A stretch of 64,000 bases of DNA from Pontibacter ruber (GCF_023630205.1 NZ_JALPRR010000004.1:124001-188000), one strand, 5' to 3'. Positions 38,717 to 48,485 are shown, counted from the stretch's first letter. The notes: a model not told the origin generated them from the letters alone. Translations and numbers: made by a program.

Positions 38717-41080
38717 ATGGTAAAGAACTATCTCAAAATGGCCTATCGCAACCTGATGCGCCACAAGGGTTTTTCCCTGATCAATATTTCAGGCTTGGCA
38801 TTGGGTATGACCTGCTCCATACTTATCCTGCTGTGGGTGCGGGATGAGCTGAGCTTTGACCGTTTTCATGCCGACATCGACAACCTATACCGTGTAATGG
38901 AAGTGCAGCACTACCCTGGGGGCGACGACCTGACCGTGGATGCCAATCCCGGTCCGCTGGCAGAGGCACTGGAAGCCGAATTACCCGAGGTAAAGCATGC
39001 GGTGCGCAGTACAACCTGGGAGTGGAAACAGCTTTTCACACTGAATGACAAAGCACTGAAAGTTAACGGCCGCTATACCGACCCGGAGTTTTTTGAGGTA
39101 TTCTCGTTTCCGCTGTTGTACGGCGATGCCGCACAGGTGCTGAAGCAGCCTAATTCTGTGGTGATCTCGGAATCGGTGGCTAAACAGTTCTTTGACTCGC
39201 CGGCCGAAGCCATGGGTAAAGTGTTTAAGATCAATAACGACAAGAGCTACAAGGTAACCGGTGTTTTTACAGACGTGCCGAAGAACTCCTCACTGCAGTT
39301 TGATTACGTAATGCCTGTGAACGACTGGATCAGCAGCCCCGGCAATGATTGGCTCCAAGAGTGGGGCAACAACGCGCTGCGCACCTATGTGCAGTTGCAG
39401 CCAGGCACCGACCTGGCCGCTTTTAACGCCAAGATCAAGCCGATCATCCAGAACCACAGCAAAGACACCAAGACCGAGCTGTTTGTGCAGCCCATAAAAG
39501 ACATGTACCTCTATTCGGATTTCCGGAATGGCAAATCAGGTGGCGGGCAGATAGAATATGTGCGGCTGTTTATCATCGTGGCCATCTTTATACTGGTGAT
39601 CGCCTGCATCAACTTCATGAACCTGGCCACGGCGCGCTCGGCCAAACGGGCCAAAGAAGTGGGCGTACGTAAAGCCATCGGGGCCAGCAAACCGGCGCTT
39701 ATCCGGCAGTTTATGGTAGAGTCAGTGCTGGTAGCGTTCCTGGCGCTGTTCGTGGCCGTAAACCTGGTAGGCATCCTGCTGCCGCACTTCAACGACCTGA
39801 CCGGCAAGTATATCGAGCTGAACCTGGCCGATCCTGAGCTGATCTTCCTGCTGCTGGGCGTGGCCATACTTACCGGCGTAATCTCGGGTAGCTACCCGGC
39901 CTTCTTCCTTTCTTCTTTCGACCCTGCCGTGGTGCTGAAAGGTACCGTGAAGCTGAACCGCAACGTGGCCGTGTTCCGCAAGGGGCTGGTGGTGTTCCAG
40001 TTCATCCTTTCGGCTCTGCTCATCATCAGCACGCTGGTCGTATACCTGCAGCTGCACTACATCCGCACCAAAAACATCGGCATGGACCGCGAAAACCTGG
40101 TATACATGCCCATAGAAGGAGAAATGAACGCCCATTACGAGGTGATCAAGCGCGAACTGCTCAATACGCCGGGTGTGCTGGGGGTAACATCAGCCAACCA
40201 GAACCCGCTGATGGTAGGCAACTCTACGGGCAGCATCAACTGGAAAGGCAAAGACCCGAATGCCGATATCCTGTTCAGCGTGATGACGGTAGATTACGAT
40301 TTCCTGAAAACCATGGGTATTACGCTGAAGGAAGGCCGCGACTTCTCCAGAGAGTATGGCACCGATACCGCCGCCTTTATTGTAAACGAGGAAGCAGCGC
40401 GCCTTATGCAGCTACAAAACCCGGTGGGCGAGTGGGTAGAGTGGGGCAACAAAGGCCACATCATCGGGGTGATGAAGAATTTTTACTCTACCTCCATTCA
40501 TGTGCCCATGCAGCCCCTTATTCTGCGGCTGCAGCCCAAATACGAAAATACCCTGTTTGCCCGCGTGGCTGCAGGCCGGACGCCTGAAACCATGGCGGCC
40601 ATCGAGCAGATCCTCAAGCGGCAGAACCCGGCTTTCCCCTTTGAGTACCATTTTATGGACGATGATTACGAGCGCATGTATAAAAGCGAGGCCATTATGG
40701 GCGCCCTGACCCGCTACTTTGCCTTTATCGCCATCTTTATCTCCTGCATGGGTTTGTTCGGGCTGGCACTATTCACAGCTGAGCAGCGCACCAAAGAGAT
40801 CGGTATCCGCAAGGTGCTGGGCGCTTCGGTGGCGAGCATTGTGCTGATGTTGAGCAAGGATTTCCTGAAGCTGGTATTGATCGCAAACGTGATCGCGCTG
40901 CCGCTGGGCTGGTATTTGATGAACGGCTGGCTAAACGACTATGCCGACCGTACCGAGCTGAACTGGTGGATCTTTGCGGCCGCCTTTGTGGCCACTTTCC
41001 TTATTGCTATGCTCACGCTCAGCTTCCATGCCATCAAAACGGCGGTAGCCACGCCGGTTACCTCGCTCCGCACAGAATAA
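38717..41080 (+). CDS. ABC transporter permease (MacB/FtsX type)
   Basis: A 787-residue inner-membrane protein with two FtsX-like units. The start MVKNYLKMAYRNLMRHKGFSLINISGLALGMTC is the usual opening of this Bacteroidota family, with a membrane helix at about 20-42 and a MacB-type periplasmic domain to about 275. The first FtsX core has FIIVAIFILVIACINFMNLATARSAKRAKEVGVRKAIGAS. A second periplasmic domain and second core follow (FAFIAIFISCMGLFGLALFTAEQRTKEIGIRKVLGAS). No ATPase gene is adjacent, so the ATP-binding partner is encoded elsewhere. Relatives work in efflux or mechanotransmission. It is the first gene of a likely three-gene operon controlled by the divergent NtrC-type regulator. 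Confidence 0.93.
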   Translation: MVKNYLKMAYRNLMRHKGFSLINISGLALGMTCSILILLWVRDELSFDRFHADIDNLYRVMEVQHYPGGDDLTVDANPGPLAEALEAELPEVKHAVRSTTWEWKQLFTLNDKALKVNGRYTDPEFFEVFSFPLLYGDAAQVLKQPNSVVISESVAKQFFDSPAEAMGKVFKINNDKSYKVTGVFTDVPKNSSLQFDYVMPVNDWISSPGNDWLQEWGNNALRTYVQLQPGTDLAAFNAKIKPIIQNHSKDTKTELFVQPIKDMYLYSDFRNGKSGGGQIEYVRLFIIVAIFILVIACINFMNLATARSAKRAKEVGVRKAIGASKPALIRQFMVESVLVAFLALFVAVNLVGILLPHFNDLTGKYIELNLADPELIFLLLGVAILTGVISGSYPAFFLSSFDPAVVLKGTVKLNRNVAVFRKGLVVFQFILSALLIISTLVVYLQLHYIRTKNIGMDRENLVYMPIEGEMNAHYEVIKRELLNTPGVLGVTSANQNPLMVGNSTGSINWKGKDPNADILFSVMTVDYDFLKTMGITLKEGRDFSREYGTDTAAFIVNEEAARLMQLQNPVGEWVEWGNKGHIIGVMKNFYSTSIHVPMQPLILRLQPKYENTLFARVAAGRTPETMAAIEQILKRQNPAFPFEYHFMDDDYERMYKSEAIMGALTRYFAFIAIFISCMGLFGLALFTAEQRTKEIGIRKVLGASVASIVLMLSKDFLKLVLIANVIALPLGWYLMNGWLNDYADRTELNWWIFAAAFVATFLIAMLTLSFHAIKTAVATPVTSLRTE

Positions 41081-41110
41081 ACACCCGTTGCCATAAGTAT
41101 AAAATACACT

Positions 41111-42496
41111 ATGAAAAAGAATCTGTTATTCCTGTTGCTGCTCGTGGCATTTGCCACCAGAGCGCAGGTGTCCAACACACTCTCTGCCTCCGACAAAGTA
41201 TACGGCCTGTCGAAGTTCTGGCAGGAAGTGAACTACAACTTTGTGTACCTGGACAAAGTGGACCGCACCCAGTGGGACAGAGCTTACCGCGAGGCGATCA
41301 CGAAGGTGCAGGAGACGAAGAACGACTACGAGTATTACCGCGAATTGCAGAAGTTCTGCGCGCTACTCAACGACGGCCACACCAACATCTACTTCCCGCA
41401 AAGTATAGACTCGCTGCTCTACAACGACATGTTCGGCAAGTACCGGATCTTCCTGAGCAACATCGACAACAAAGCCGTTGTTACCAGAACCAACCAAAGT
41501 ATAAAAGACGAGGTGCCGGTTGGCAGCGAGATCATCGAAGTAAACGGTCAGCCGACAGCGGAGTATCTGAAACAAGAGGTGCTGCCCTACATTTCCTCGT
41601 CTACGGATTATGTGCTGATGGACTGGGCGGTTAGCAACATGCTGAAAGGCCTGAAAGGGGAGAAGTATGACATTACGTACAGAACCCCAAAAGGCAAGGT
41701 AAAAGCCCTGACGCTGACGCATGCCAAAACCACCGAGCAGGAAGTATACCCGGCTGTTGAGAAGCGGGAACTGCTGACGCTGAAGTGGTACCCGAATCAA
41801 ACCGCTTACCTGGCTCTGAACGGCTTTCATGATCCGAAGATTAACGAGCTGTTCCTGGAGAAACTGCCGGAGCTGCGCAAAGCCAAGGCTTTGATCGTAG
41901 ACCTGCGCACCAACGGCGGCGGCTCTACAACCATAGGCCGTGACATCCTGAATTACCTGTCGCCGGACACGCTGCTGTACGGTTCTAAGAATTCCACGCG
42001 TGAGCACCTGGCTAGCTTCAAAGCCTGGGGCAAGTTTACAGCACCAAAAGATACCGTAGGCAACGAGTGGGCTACCAAATCGCTGCTGGCTTACCAGGAT
42101 AAACTAGTGCATGAATTCGACTACAAACCCGCCCAGAACAAGGTCTCTCCGAAAGATAAAGTGATCGTTCCGACAGCTATACTTATCGGGCACCAGACAG
42201 CCTCAGCCGCCGAAGACTTTTTGATCTACGCCGACAACCAGCAGCACATGACCAAGATCGGTGAGAACTCCTTTGGCAGTACCGGGCAGCCTTTTATGTT
42301 CGATATGCCAGGTGGCGGTGGCGCCCGCATCTGCACCAAAAAAGACACTTACCCGGATGGCCGTGAGTTCGTGGGCTACGGTGTGAAACCAGATATAGAG
42401 GTGAAGATGACGCTGCAGGACTACATCCAGAAAAAAGATCCTGTATTGGACCATGCCCTAAAACACCTGAAAGGCCAGAAATTGGCCGCAAAATAA
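41111..42496 (+). CDS. S41-family peptidase (C-terminal processing protease-like)
   Basis: A 461-residue exported serine protease. The signal peptide is MKKNLLFLLLLVAFATRAQ. A helical N-terminal part with LNDGHTNIYFPQS resembles the tricorn/CTP core start. A PDZ-like region (PVGSEIIEVNGQPTAEYLKQEVLPY) follows near residue 135. The S41 catalytic domain has TAYLALNGFHD, VDLRTNGGGSTTIG and the nucleophile in ILIGHQTASAAEDFLIYADNQ near residue 365. The gap to the permease gene is 30 bases and to the next gene 25, so the three are probably one operon. Its target protein is unknown; a link with the permease is inference. Confidence 0.9.
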   Translation: MKKNLLFLLLLVAFATRAQVSNTLSASDKVYGLSKFWQEVNYNFVYLDKVDRTQWDRAYREAITKVQETKNDYEYYRELQKFCALLNDGHTNIYFPQSIDSLLYNDMFGKYRIFLSNIDNKAVVTRTNQSIKDEVPVGSEIIEVNGQPTAEYLKQEVLPYISSSTDYVLMDWAVSNMLKGLKGEKYDITYRTPKGKVKALTLTHAKTTEQEVYPAVEKRELLTLKWYPNQTAYLALNGFHDPKINELFLEKLPELRKAKALIVDLRTNGGGSTTIGRDILNYLSPDTLLYGSKNSTREHLASFKAWGKFTAPKDTVGNEWATKSLLAYQDKLVHEFDYKPAQNKVSPKDKVIVPTAILIGHQTASAAEDFLIYADNQQHMTKIGENSFGSTGQPFMFDMPGGGGARICTKKDTYPDGREFVGYGVKPDIEVKMTLQDYIQKKDPVLDHALKHLKGQKLAAK

Positions 42497-42521
42497 TACT
42501 TACAACACAAAATAAAACTAC

Positions 42522-43931
42522 ATGAAAAGCTTACAAAAGTATGCGCTGACACTGCTGCTGGTGTCTGGTACCACTGCGTCTTATGCCCAGAATGTAAAGG
42601 AATTACCAAGTATAAGATCGAACAAAGAAAGCATTACATACACCGTAAATAACACCGAAAAGCGGTCTGACTGGAAAATATCGCCGGAACAGAAGCCGGA
42701 CCGACTGGAGGTGGAGTGCAAACAGAAAGTTACCAGAGTAGCCTTTATTACTGATGTGGATTCCATTGCTTTTAATGTAAAAGTAGGCGACACCATACAG
42801 TTTTATGTGCAGAAAGGGGAGGAAAAAGCGCTGACAGAGATTGTGGGAGCTCCTAAAAATGTAACCTTCACGAAGAAGTACATCAAAGAGCACCAGGGCA
42901 AGTTTAGCGTGGAGGTGCCGGAAGTACATGAACTGGCGAACATACTGGTGGCTATCTCTAAGATAGGGCAGCAGGACTCCAACATGGTGGATATGACCAC
43001 GCCTTACTACAAAGAAGTGATGGCTCATTTTTCGCCTTTTAAAAATCACCCGGTAATGGACGTGGTGAACAAGCACATCACTAAGGTGTTCGACAACGAC
43101 AGCTACTGGTACTACTATGCCATGAAAATGAATGCCTGCGCTTATGTGTTTGATAAGAAGGGTAACATCAAAAACGAAGGCATCATCCGGAAGATGGGCT
43201 TTACTAACCAGGGTGATCCCATCTTAGCCAACCTTGCCCTTATCGAAGACTTTGCCCGTAAATCGAACTTCCGGGAGTTCTACAAACAACACCTGACCTA
43301 CTACAGCGAGCTCGTTAAAACCTATCATACGTTGAACCCGATAGAGCAGCAGCAGTCATGGCTGGAGGAGATATTTAAATTCAAGTATGGCAACTATCAG
43401 GTGATCTTCTCGCCGCTTATAGGTGGTGCACACGCGACCATGAGTTACGAAGATAACGGTTTTGAGCAGACGGTAATGTATGTGAAAAGGGCAGACCTTA
43501 ACCCAAAGTATAACCAGAAGGTAAACGAGATGCGAAATTCACGGATCGTGTTTACCGAAATAGACCACAACTTCGTGAACCCGACATCAGACAGATACTT
43601 AAAACAAATCAATGAAGTATTCGCTGACAGAGCCAAATGGGTAGTCGAAAGTAACGGCACCAGCGCCTATAGCCAGCCTTATAATGTGTTCAATGAATAC
43701 ATGACCTGGTCGGTTTACTCGCTCTACTGCCTGGATAAATTCTCTGCTGAAGACAACGCCATATTTATACCTTTAATGGAGCAGCAGATGGAGCAGCGAA
43801 GAGGCTTTGTAAGGTTTGGTGAGTTTAACCAAAAGCTGATCTCGCTTTACAAAGAGAACCCGAACATAAGTATAGACGAGCTCTACACCACCATGCTGGA
43901 CTGGAGCAGAAACCTGCAGGCAAAACTTTAA
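42522..43931 (+). CDS. DUF4932-type exported protein
   Basis: A 469-residue protein with a signal peptide ending TASYAQ. I recognise the DUF4932 family, whose function is not established. The first 130 residues are beta-rich. The later part is helical, with IIGGAHATMSYEDNG-like text, then FTEIDHNFVNP near residue 345 and FNEYMTWSVYSL about 45 residues later. The pair TEIDHNFV and NEYMTW resembles the zinc ligands of a gluzincin with a non-standard first motif. This is my reading and not an established fact. It is the last gene of the permease/S41 operon. Confidence 0.75.
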   Translation: MKSLQKYALTLLLVSGTTASYAQNVKELPSIRSNKESITYTVNNTEKRSDWKISPEQKPDRLEVECKQKVTRVAFITDVDSIAFNVKVGDTIQFYVQKGEEKALTEIVGAPKNVTFTKKYIKEHQGKFSVEVPEVHELANILVAISKIGQQDSNMVDMTTPYYKEVMAHFSPFKNHPVMDVVNKHITKVFDNDSYWYYYAMKMNACAYVFDKKGNIKNEGIIRKMGFTNQGDPILANLALIEDFARKSNFREFYKQHLTYYSELVKTYHTLNPIEQQQSWLEEIFKFKYGNYQVIFSPLIGGAHATMSYEDNGFEQTVMYVKRADLNPKYNQKVNEMRNSRIVFTEIDHNFVNPTSDRYLKQINEVFADRAKWVVESNGTSAYSQPYNVFNEYMTWSVYSLYCLDKFSAEDNAIFIPLMEQQMEQRRGFVRFGEFNQKLISLYKENPNISIDELYTTMLDWSRNLQAKL

Positions 43932-44003
43932 GTAAATGAAACCCGACACTGCGTTTAGGTGTTATTAATCTGAAAAACGGATAGAAGTGTGCCGCAAAAT
44001 TTA

Positions 44004-44011
44004 TACCTTTG
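44004..44011 (+). promoter_or_regulatory. Candidate -7 box of tmRNA promoter (TACCTTTG)
   Basis: An exact TAnnTTTG match 51 bases before the mature tmRNA 5' end. The -33 region is weak. Confidence 0.5.
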
Positions 44012-44061
44012 TGGCATACTTCTTGAAGTATAAATACCGAGAACAACGTTCTTTAACTTAC

Positions 44062-44432
44062 GGGGATGACTGGAATTGACAGCTTGTGCAGGTTGCGTGT
44101 AAGCATGTCGGGTGATGAACGTACCACCTGTTAAAAATCCGTTCAAACAATAACTGGCGAATATAACTACGCCATGGCTGCTTAATCTAGGTATTAAGCA
44201 CTAGCCATAGTCTCGTGCAGGTTTCGTGAATCTGCTTGCACATCAGAGGCTTCGATCCGATTTACTAGCTTGTGTAACGGTGTGGTGCACAGGCGAAACT
44301 AAAGCACCTAAGGAGTGCGCTTAAGTCTGACTTATACTTGCAAGCTCCCGACAATCCGAATAAGTCTAAGCATGTAGAAGGCACGACAATTTCCTTGTCT
44401 GGACCAGGGTTCGAATCCCTGCATCTCCACCA
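44062..44432 (+). ncRNA. ssrA: Transfer-messenger RNA
   Basis: A 371-base RNA that rescues stalled ribosomes and tags the incomplete protein for degradation. The tRNA-like ends pair as GGGGATG (44062-44068) with CATCTCC (44422-44428), and the 3' end is ACCA. The T-arm GGTTCGAATCC is intact. The tag frame starts with the resume codon GGC at 44156 and reads GGC GAA TAT AAC TAC GCC ATG GCT GCT TAA. With the alanine from the tRNA part, the tag is A-GEYNYAMAA. The CCA is encoded. The pseudoknot regions were not resolved by eye. It has its own promoter and terminator. Confidence 0.97.
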
Positions 44433-44440
44433 ATATTCAA

Positions 44441-44474
44441 AAGCCTTGCAGGTATCTACCTGCAGGGCTTTTTT
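44441..44474 (+). terminator. tmRNA terminator
   Basis: Arms AAGCCTTGCAGGTA / TACCTGCAGGGCTT (one mismatch) with a 2-base turn, followed by a T-run. Confidence 0.9.
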
Positions 44475-44521
44475 ATTTCAATTCAGTCTATGAGCTGAAT
44501 GGCTGCATTTCCAGAAACCTA

Positions 44522-44568
44522 AAACGACAACGCCTTGCCGGTTATACTTCGGCAAGGCGTTGTCGTTT
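44522..44568. terminator. Terminator of the Ig-like protein gene
   Basis: A perfect 19-base stem (44522-44540 with 44550-44568) around the loop GTTATACTT. It lies 24 bases beyond the stop of the minus-strand gene. The loop carries one copy of the TATACTT motif. Confidence 0.9.
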
Positions 44569-44592
44569 GAACACTAAGGTGTTTATACGTGC

Positions 44593-46185
44593 TTAGTTAT
44601 CGGAGTTGAAGTCTTTATAAGTCTTGGAGATGTTCTGATCCGTCGACTTGGACTTGTTCTTCCAGTTGGCATCCAGTTCCAGAGCTACCAGGCCTTTCAG
44701 GTTCATTACGGCCACAAAATCATCCGCATCCTTCATGAACTCAGGCTTGCGGCGCGACGATTTAAGTGCATACTTCCGGGCAAACACATCGCCTTTGGTC
44801 TGCAGCTCATTCCGCTTCTCCATTATGTAGTTGAGTCTTTCCAGAATGTCTTTGGTGGAGCGGCCAATCACTTCGGTTGCCTCCAGGGTGCCGATGGTCA
44901 TGACGGTGGTGCCGCCGATGGTGGTGATCTTTTTAGAAGTGGCAGGCGTTTCGATGATAACAGGGGTTATGCCGGTTACTGCTCCCAACGAGGCGTTGGC
45001 AAGCGATCTGCCTTTCTTTCCTTTTCTGGCCCGGTTATACTTTTTCTTCAGGTCTTTTTCTGCGTCCTTCAACTGCTCCATCAGGTCCCAGGCTTTTACA
45101 AGAGCTGCGCGGTACTCGTTGTAGAGTTTCTGGTCCTTTTCCGCTTCGTTCACTGCATTTAGTATAGTGAAGCTAACGGACCTTTCATCTCGCTTATGCG
45201 ATTTGTCAACCACAAAGAAGGTGAGGTTAAAGGCTACGGAATCCAGCGGGTCTTTTACAAATTCATAGCTGGGTTTCCAGATAAACTCATACTGAGATGC
45301 CGTGTTTTTTACAAGTGCACCGGCAGGCACATCCGTGTTGTCGGAAATGAAATTTACCACGGCAATGTCGTTGTCGCCGTTCGGGTCGTACAGCTGGAAA
45401 GTGATGTTCACAGTAGCGCCTTCCTTGTAAATGAATTTTTTCTGCGACGGGATCATCTGTATGCTTGGCGGAAGGTCCTGCTGCGTTACCTCAATTTTAA
45501 AGCTACCTTTTGTGCGGGCTTTGGCAGGCTGATCCTCTACATAAAACTCAAGTGTGATAGGGTTATTTCGCAGCCTGTTGAACTGGGTAAGCGAAGGCTT
45601 CCAGGTAAACTCTCCCTGTGCCGACAGCTTGGCACCTTCCGGCATTGCATCCGCGATCGGTACAAATACCACAGGGTCGTTGTCATCGTCTTTGGCAACA
45701 GAAGACTCTATTGTGTAGGTGTTCTGGGTATTGTATTTGACATAAAAAGGCTTCAGCTCACCGATCAAAGGAGGGCGGTTTACGTGCATTACCTTAAACT
45801 CTATTGCCTGGCTTGCGCTTTCACCTTTCTCGTTTTTCACCTCAAACAACAGCTGGGCCGTACGGCTGCTGCCAAGGCGGTCTACAAAATCGTAGCTTGG
45901 TATCCAGGAGAAGCGACCAAGCGAGTCGAACTCAATCCCCTCAACCCTGCCTTGGGTAAGGGCATACCTGAATTTTTCGGATGTGCCGCCGGTAGCTTTT
46001 ACTTCAAACTCCAGCTTCTGTCCTTCTTTGAGCACGTTCCAGCCAGACTGATCCGGAAAAACCAGTTTAACGGCAGCAGGCTTAGCTACAGAGTCGGATT
46101 TTTCATCCTTTGTATCAGGAGACTGTGCAAAGGATTTGGTAATGAGAAGGAAAATGGCCGAAAGTAAAAGTATGTTTATTTTCAT
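44593..46185 (-). CDS. Exported protein with Ig/cadherin-like repeats, unknown function
   Basis: A 530-residue protein with a signal peptide ending KSFAQ. Three beta-sandwich repeats of about 100 residues cover about 40-345. Each closes with a (F/W)-x-W-(I/K)-PS motif: GRFSWIPSYDFV, GEFTWKPSLTQF and YEFIWKPSYEFV. These resemble putative Ig or cadherin-like domains. After residue 350 comes a charged helical region (EYRAALVKAWDLMEQLKDAEKDLKKKYNRARKGKKG), then a glycine/threonine-rich hydrophobic stretch (about 400-440) that could sit in a membrane, and a final coiled helix. No close family is recognised. It may be a cell-surface or periplasmic scaffold. Confidence 0.75.
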   Translation of the reverse strand: MKINILLLSAIFLLITKSFAQSPDTKDEKSDSVAKPAAVKLVFPDQSGWNVLKEGQKLEFEVKATGGTSEKFRYALTQGRVEGIEFDSLGRFSWIPSYDFVDRLGSSRTAQLLFEVKNEKGESASQAIEFKVMHVNRPPLIGELKPFYVKYNTQNTYTIESSVAKDDDNDPVVFVPIADAMPEGAKLSAQGEFTWKPSLTQFNRLRNNPITLEFYVEDQPAKARTKGSFKIEVTQQDLPPSIQMIPSQKKFIYKEGATVNITFQLYDPNGDNDIAVVNFISDNTDVPAGALVKNTASQYEFIWKPSYEFVKDPLDSVAFNLTFFVVDKSHKRDERSVSFTILNAVNEAEKDQKLYNEYRAALVKAWDLMEQLKDAEKDLKKKYNRARKGKKGRSLANASLGAVTGITPVIIETPATSKKITTIGGTTVMTIGTLEATEVIGRSTKDILERLNYIMEKRNELQTKGDVFARKYALKSSRRKPEFMKDADDFVAVMNLKGLVALELDANWKNKSKSTDQNISKTYKDFNSDN

Positions 46186-46895
46186 AAAAGAAACGTGACG
46201 TACAGTTGAGGCACAAAGGCAGCCTTAAAGGTAACAAAGACTTTTCTGCTAACCAAGGTAGTTATACTTTGGAAGGTCCGGGAGCATTTTATCTGATTCA
46301 TTTCAAGGCTTCAGAACAACAAAATAAAGGAATGCTTTCCGGTATTCTGCGCCCAGATGACTTACAAACTGCTGCAGCATTCAAATATTGCTTTTTATCC
46401 TTTAGATTCAATTGAGTGCAATTTTGCAAGGCTTCAGCTTAATCGATTCTCAGCTCTTTTCAAGAGTTTGCCTGCAGCCTAATTGCTCTTTAGCAACTGC
46501 TGGTTTTAGCATACCCTGTAACGCAGATAACAAAGGCTCAATTTTAAGCATAATCTGCCACAAAGCCTTCTCTTTTCATCTATTTAAATGCCGGTTTTTG
46601 CAGTATTTGCAAATTTACTGCAGAAAGTGTGGTTGTTTTAACTGAGATTTTGTTAACTAGTAAGCACAATGCAGTGTTCTGTTCGTTTTTTTGCGGTTAT
46701 ACTTGCCTGATTAGTAATGTAAGGAGTATAAAGTGTCAGGCAGAAAGACGATGTTCTTCAATCAGAAGAGCATGCCTGTGGAAAATGGGCAAGTATACTC
46801 TCTGGTTGAAAGTATGTTATAACAGTATTTCGGGTTCCATCTAAAAGCGGCTGTCAGCAATCGGCCGAGCTCAGCCTTTACGTAATCTCTTGAAA
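46186..46895. other. Long intergenic region upstream of namZ-like gene
   Basis: A 710-base spacer between divergent genes. Short open frames of 60-80 codons are present, but they have no signal peptide, no family resemblance and irregular composition, so I do not call them. Two or three AAGTATA/TATACTT copies occur near 46268, 46698 and 46791. It presumably contains the promoter of the muramidase gene. Confidence 0.5.
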
Positions 46896-48149
46896 ATGAA
46901 AAAACTTTATCCGTTTCTGTTGCCGCTCCTGTTTTCGGTAACAGCCAGTTCCTGCAAACCCCAGCAGCAAAGTGTAAGTAGTGCACCTGTTCAAAAGGAA
47001 GTGTCTGCAACTGTTGAGAGTAAAAAGATAATAACCGGAGCAGAGCAGGTAGCAACCTATCTGCCCTACCTGAAGGGCAAGCGCGTAGGTATGGTGGTAA
47101 ACCCGACCTCTGTGATCGGTAAGACAACCAGCGTGGATAGCCTTAAATCGTTAGGGGTAAACATTGTGCGCATCTTCGGGCCGGAGCACGGCTTCCGGGG
47201 CGATGCCAGTGCAGGGGTGAAGGTGGACGACAGCACCGATCCGAAAACAGGCATTGAAGTGGTATCCTTGTATGGCAAAAAAGAAAAGCCAACCAAAGAA
47301 AGCCTGGCCGATATAGACCTGATGATCTTTGATATACAGGACGTGGGTGCCCGGTTTTATACTTACACGATTACTATGCACCGCGTGATGGAAGCCTGCG
47401 CCGAAAACGGGGTGGAGCTGATGATCCTGGATCGGCCAAACCCGAACGGCTACCTGGTGGATGGCCCTATACTTGACATGAGTCTCAAGTCCGGTATTGG
47501 CATACACCCTGTGCCGATTGCGCATGGCATGACGGTAGGTGAGTACGCACAAATGATCAACGGCGAGGGCTGGCTGGCCAACGGTGTGAAGTGCAAGCTC
47601 AGCATCATAAAACTGAAAAACTATGCCCACGACATGCCCTATGTGTTGCCAGTCAATCCGTCGCCTAACCTGAACACACCTCAATCTATTCTGCTGTACC
47701 CTTCCTTGTGCCTCTTCGAAGGCACCATCATCAGTCAGGGCAGAGGTACGCGCTTCCCGTTCACGGTGCTGGGCAACCCGGACCTGAAAGGCAAGTATGA
47801 TTTCAGCTTCACGCCGGTGAGTATCAAAGGCATGAGCGAGACGCCGCTGCACCAGGATAAAGCCTGCTATGGTTTGGACCTGAGAAACTACAACGCCGAA
47901 GCGCTTCGCAAAACTGGCCAGATCAACCTGTCATGGCTGATTGAAATGTACCAGGCATACCCGCATAAAGAAAAGTTCTTCGACTATAAACAGAGCAACC
48001 AGATTGGCAACTTCGACAAGCTGGCAGGAACGAAGCAGCTGAAGGAGCAGATCATAGCCGGTGTGCCCGAAACAGAGATCCGTAAATCCTGGGAACCTGC
48101 TCTGAGTGCGTACAAGCAGATGAGAAAGAAGTACCTGCTGTATCCATGA
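46896..48149 (+). CDS. namZ: NamZ-like exo-beta-N-acetylmuramidase (DUF1343)
   Basis: A 417-residue lipoprotein (lipobox SVTASSC near residue 20). It belongs to DUF1343, the family in which Bacillus NamZ was shown to remove N-acetylmuramic acid from the non-reducing ends of peptidoglycan glycans. Hallmarks seen are GKRVGMVVNPTSV, IVRIFGPEHGFRGDASAG near residue 90, IDLMIFDIQDVGARFYTY, LDRPNPNGYLVDGPIL and LYPSLCLFEGTIISQGRGT. The lipid anchor places it at the cell surface or in the periplasm. It heads the co-directional cluster with a murQ gene 14 kb downstream. MurNAc release here and MurNAc-6P cleavage there make one pathway. The name follows the family; specificity is untested. Confidence 0.88.
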   Translation: MKKLYPFLLPLLFSVTASSCKPQQQSVSSAPVQKEVSATVESKKIITGAEQVATYLPYLKGKRVGMVVNPTSVIGKTTSVDSLKSLGVNIVRIFGPEHGFRGDASAGVKVDDSTDPKTGIEVVSLYGKKEKPTKESLADIDLMIFDIQDVGARFYTYTITMHRVMEACAENGVELMILDRPNPNGYLVDGPILDMSLKSGIGIHPVPIAHGMTVGEYAQMINGEGWLANGVKCKLSIIKLKNYAHDMPYVLPVNPSPNLNTPQSILLYPSLCLFEGTIISQGRGTRFPFTVLGNPDLKGKYDFSFTPVSIKGMSETPLHQDKACYGLDLRNYNAEALRKTGQINLSWLIEMYQAYPHKEKFFDYKQSNQIGNFDKLAGTKQLKEQIIAGVPETEIRKSWEPALSAYKQMRKKYLLYP

Positions 48150-48485
48150 TAGCAATTCCTGTATGCTCTCTGGAATAGAACTTTAAACACGTCGTAATCT
48201 TTGGTTTATAAAAGATTAATTGAAACATTTTAAGTCGCGGTACAGGCTTTATTTTGCGGAAGAAACCAGGTATGTGTTTGTGGTTTCCAAATAGTCAGTC
48301 GCAAGGATGTATCAAAGCGTGAAAGTTATACTTAGATCAGTCTGCAGTTTCCGGCATGTATCTAAGGGTAAAACAGCAGAATCTTGTATGAGACTGTGAG
48401 CAGTTACCAAGTATAGCAAATAGATATGTTATTGAGTGTGGGCTGAAAACAGGAGATAAACTGCTTGTAATAAGTTAAATTTGAG

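Noticed and set aside
45196..46167. Open frame of 323 codons opposite the Ig-like protein gene
   Set aside because: The minus-strand frame has a signal peptide and regular repeats; the plus-strand frame has none.
46206..46844. Three short plus-strand open frames in the spacer before the muramidase gene
   Set aside because: No signal peptide, no motif, irregular amino-acid content and overlapping one another; typical of AT-rich spacer.
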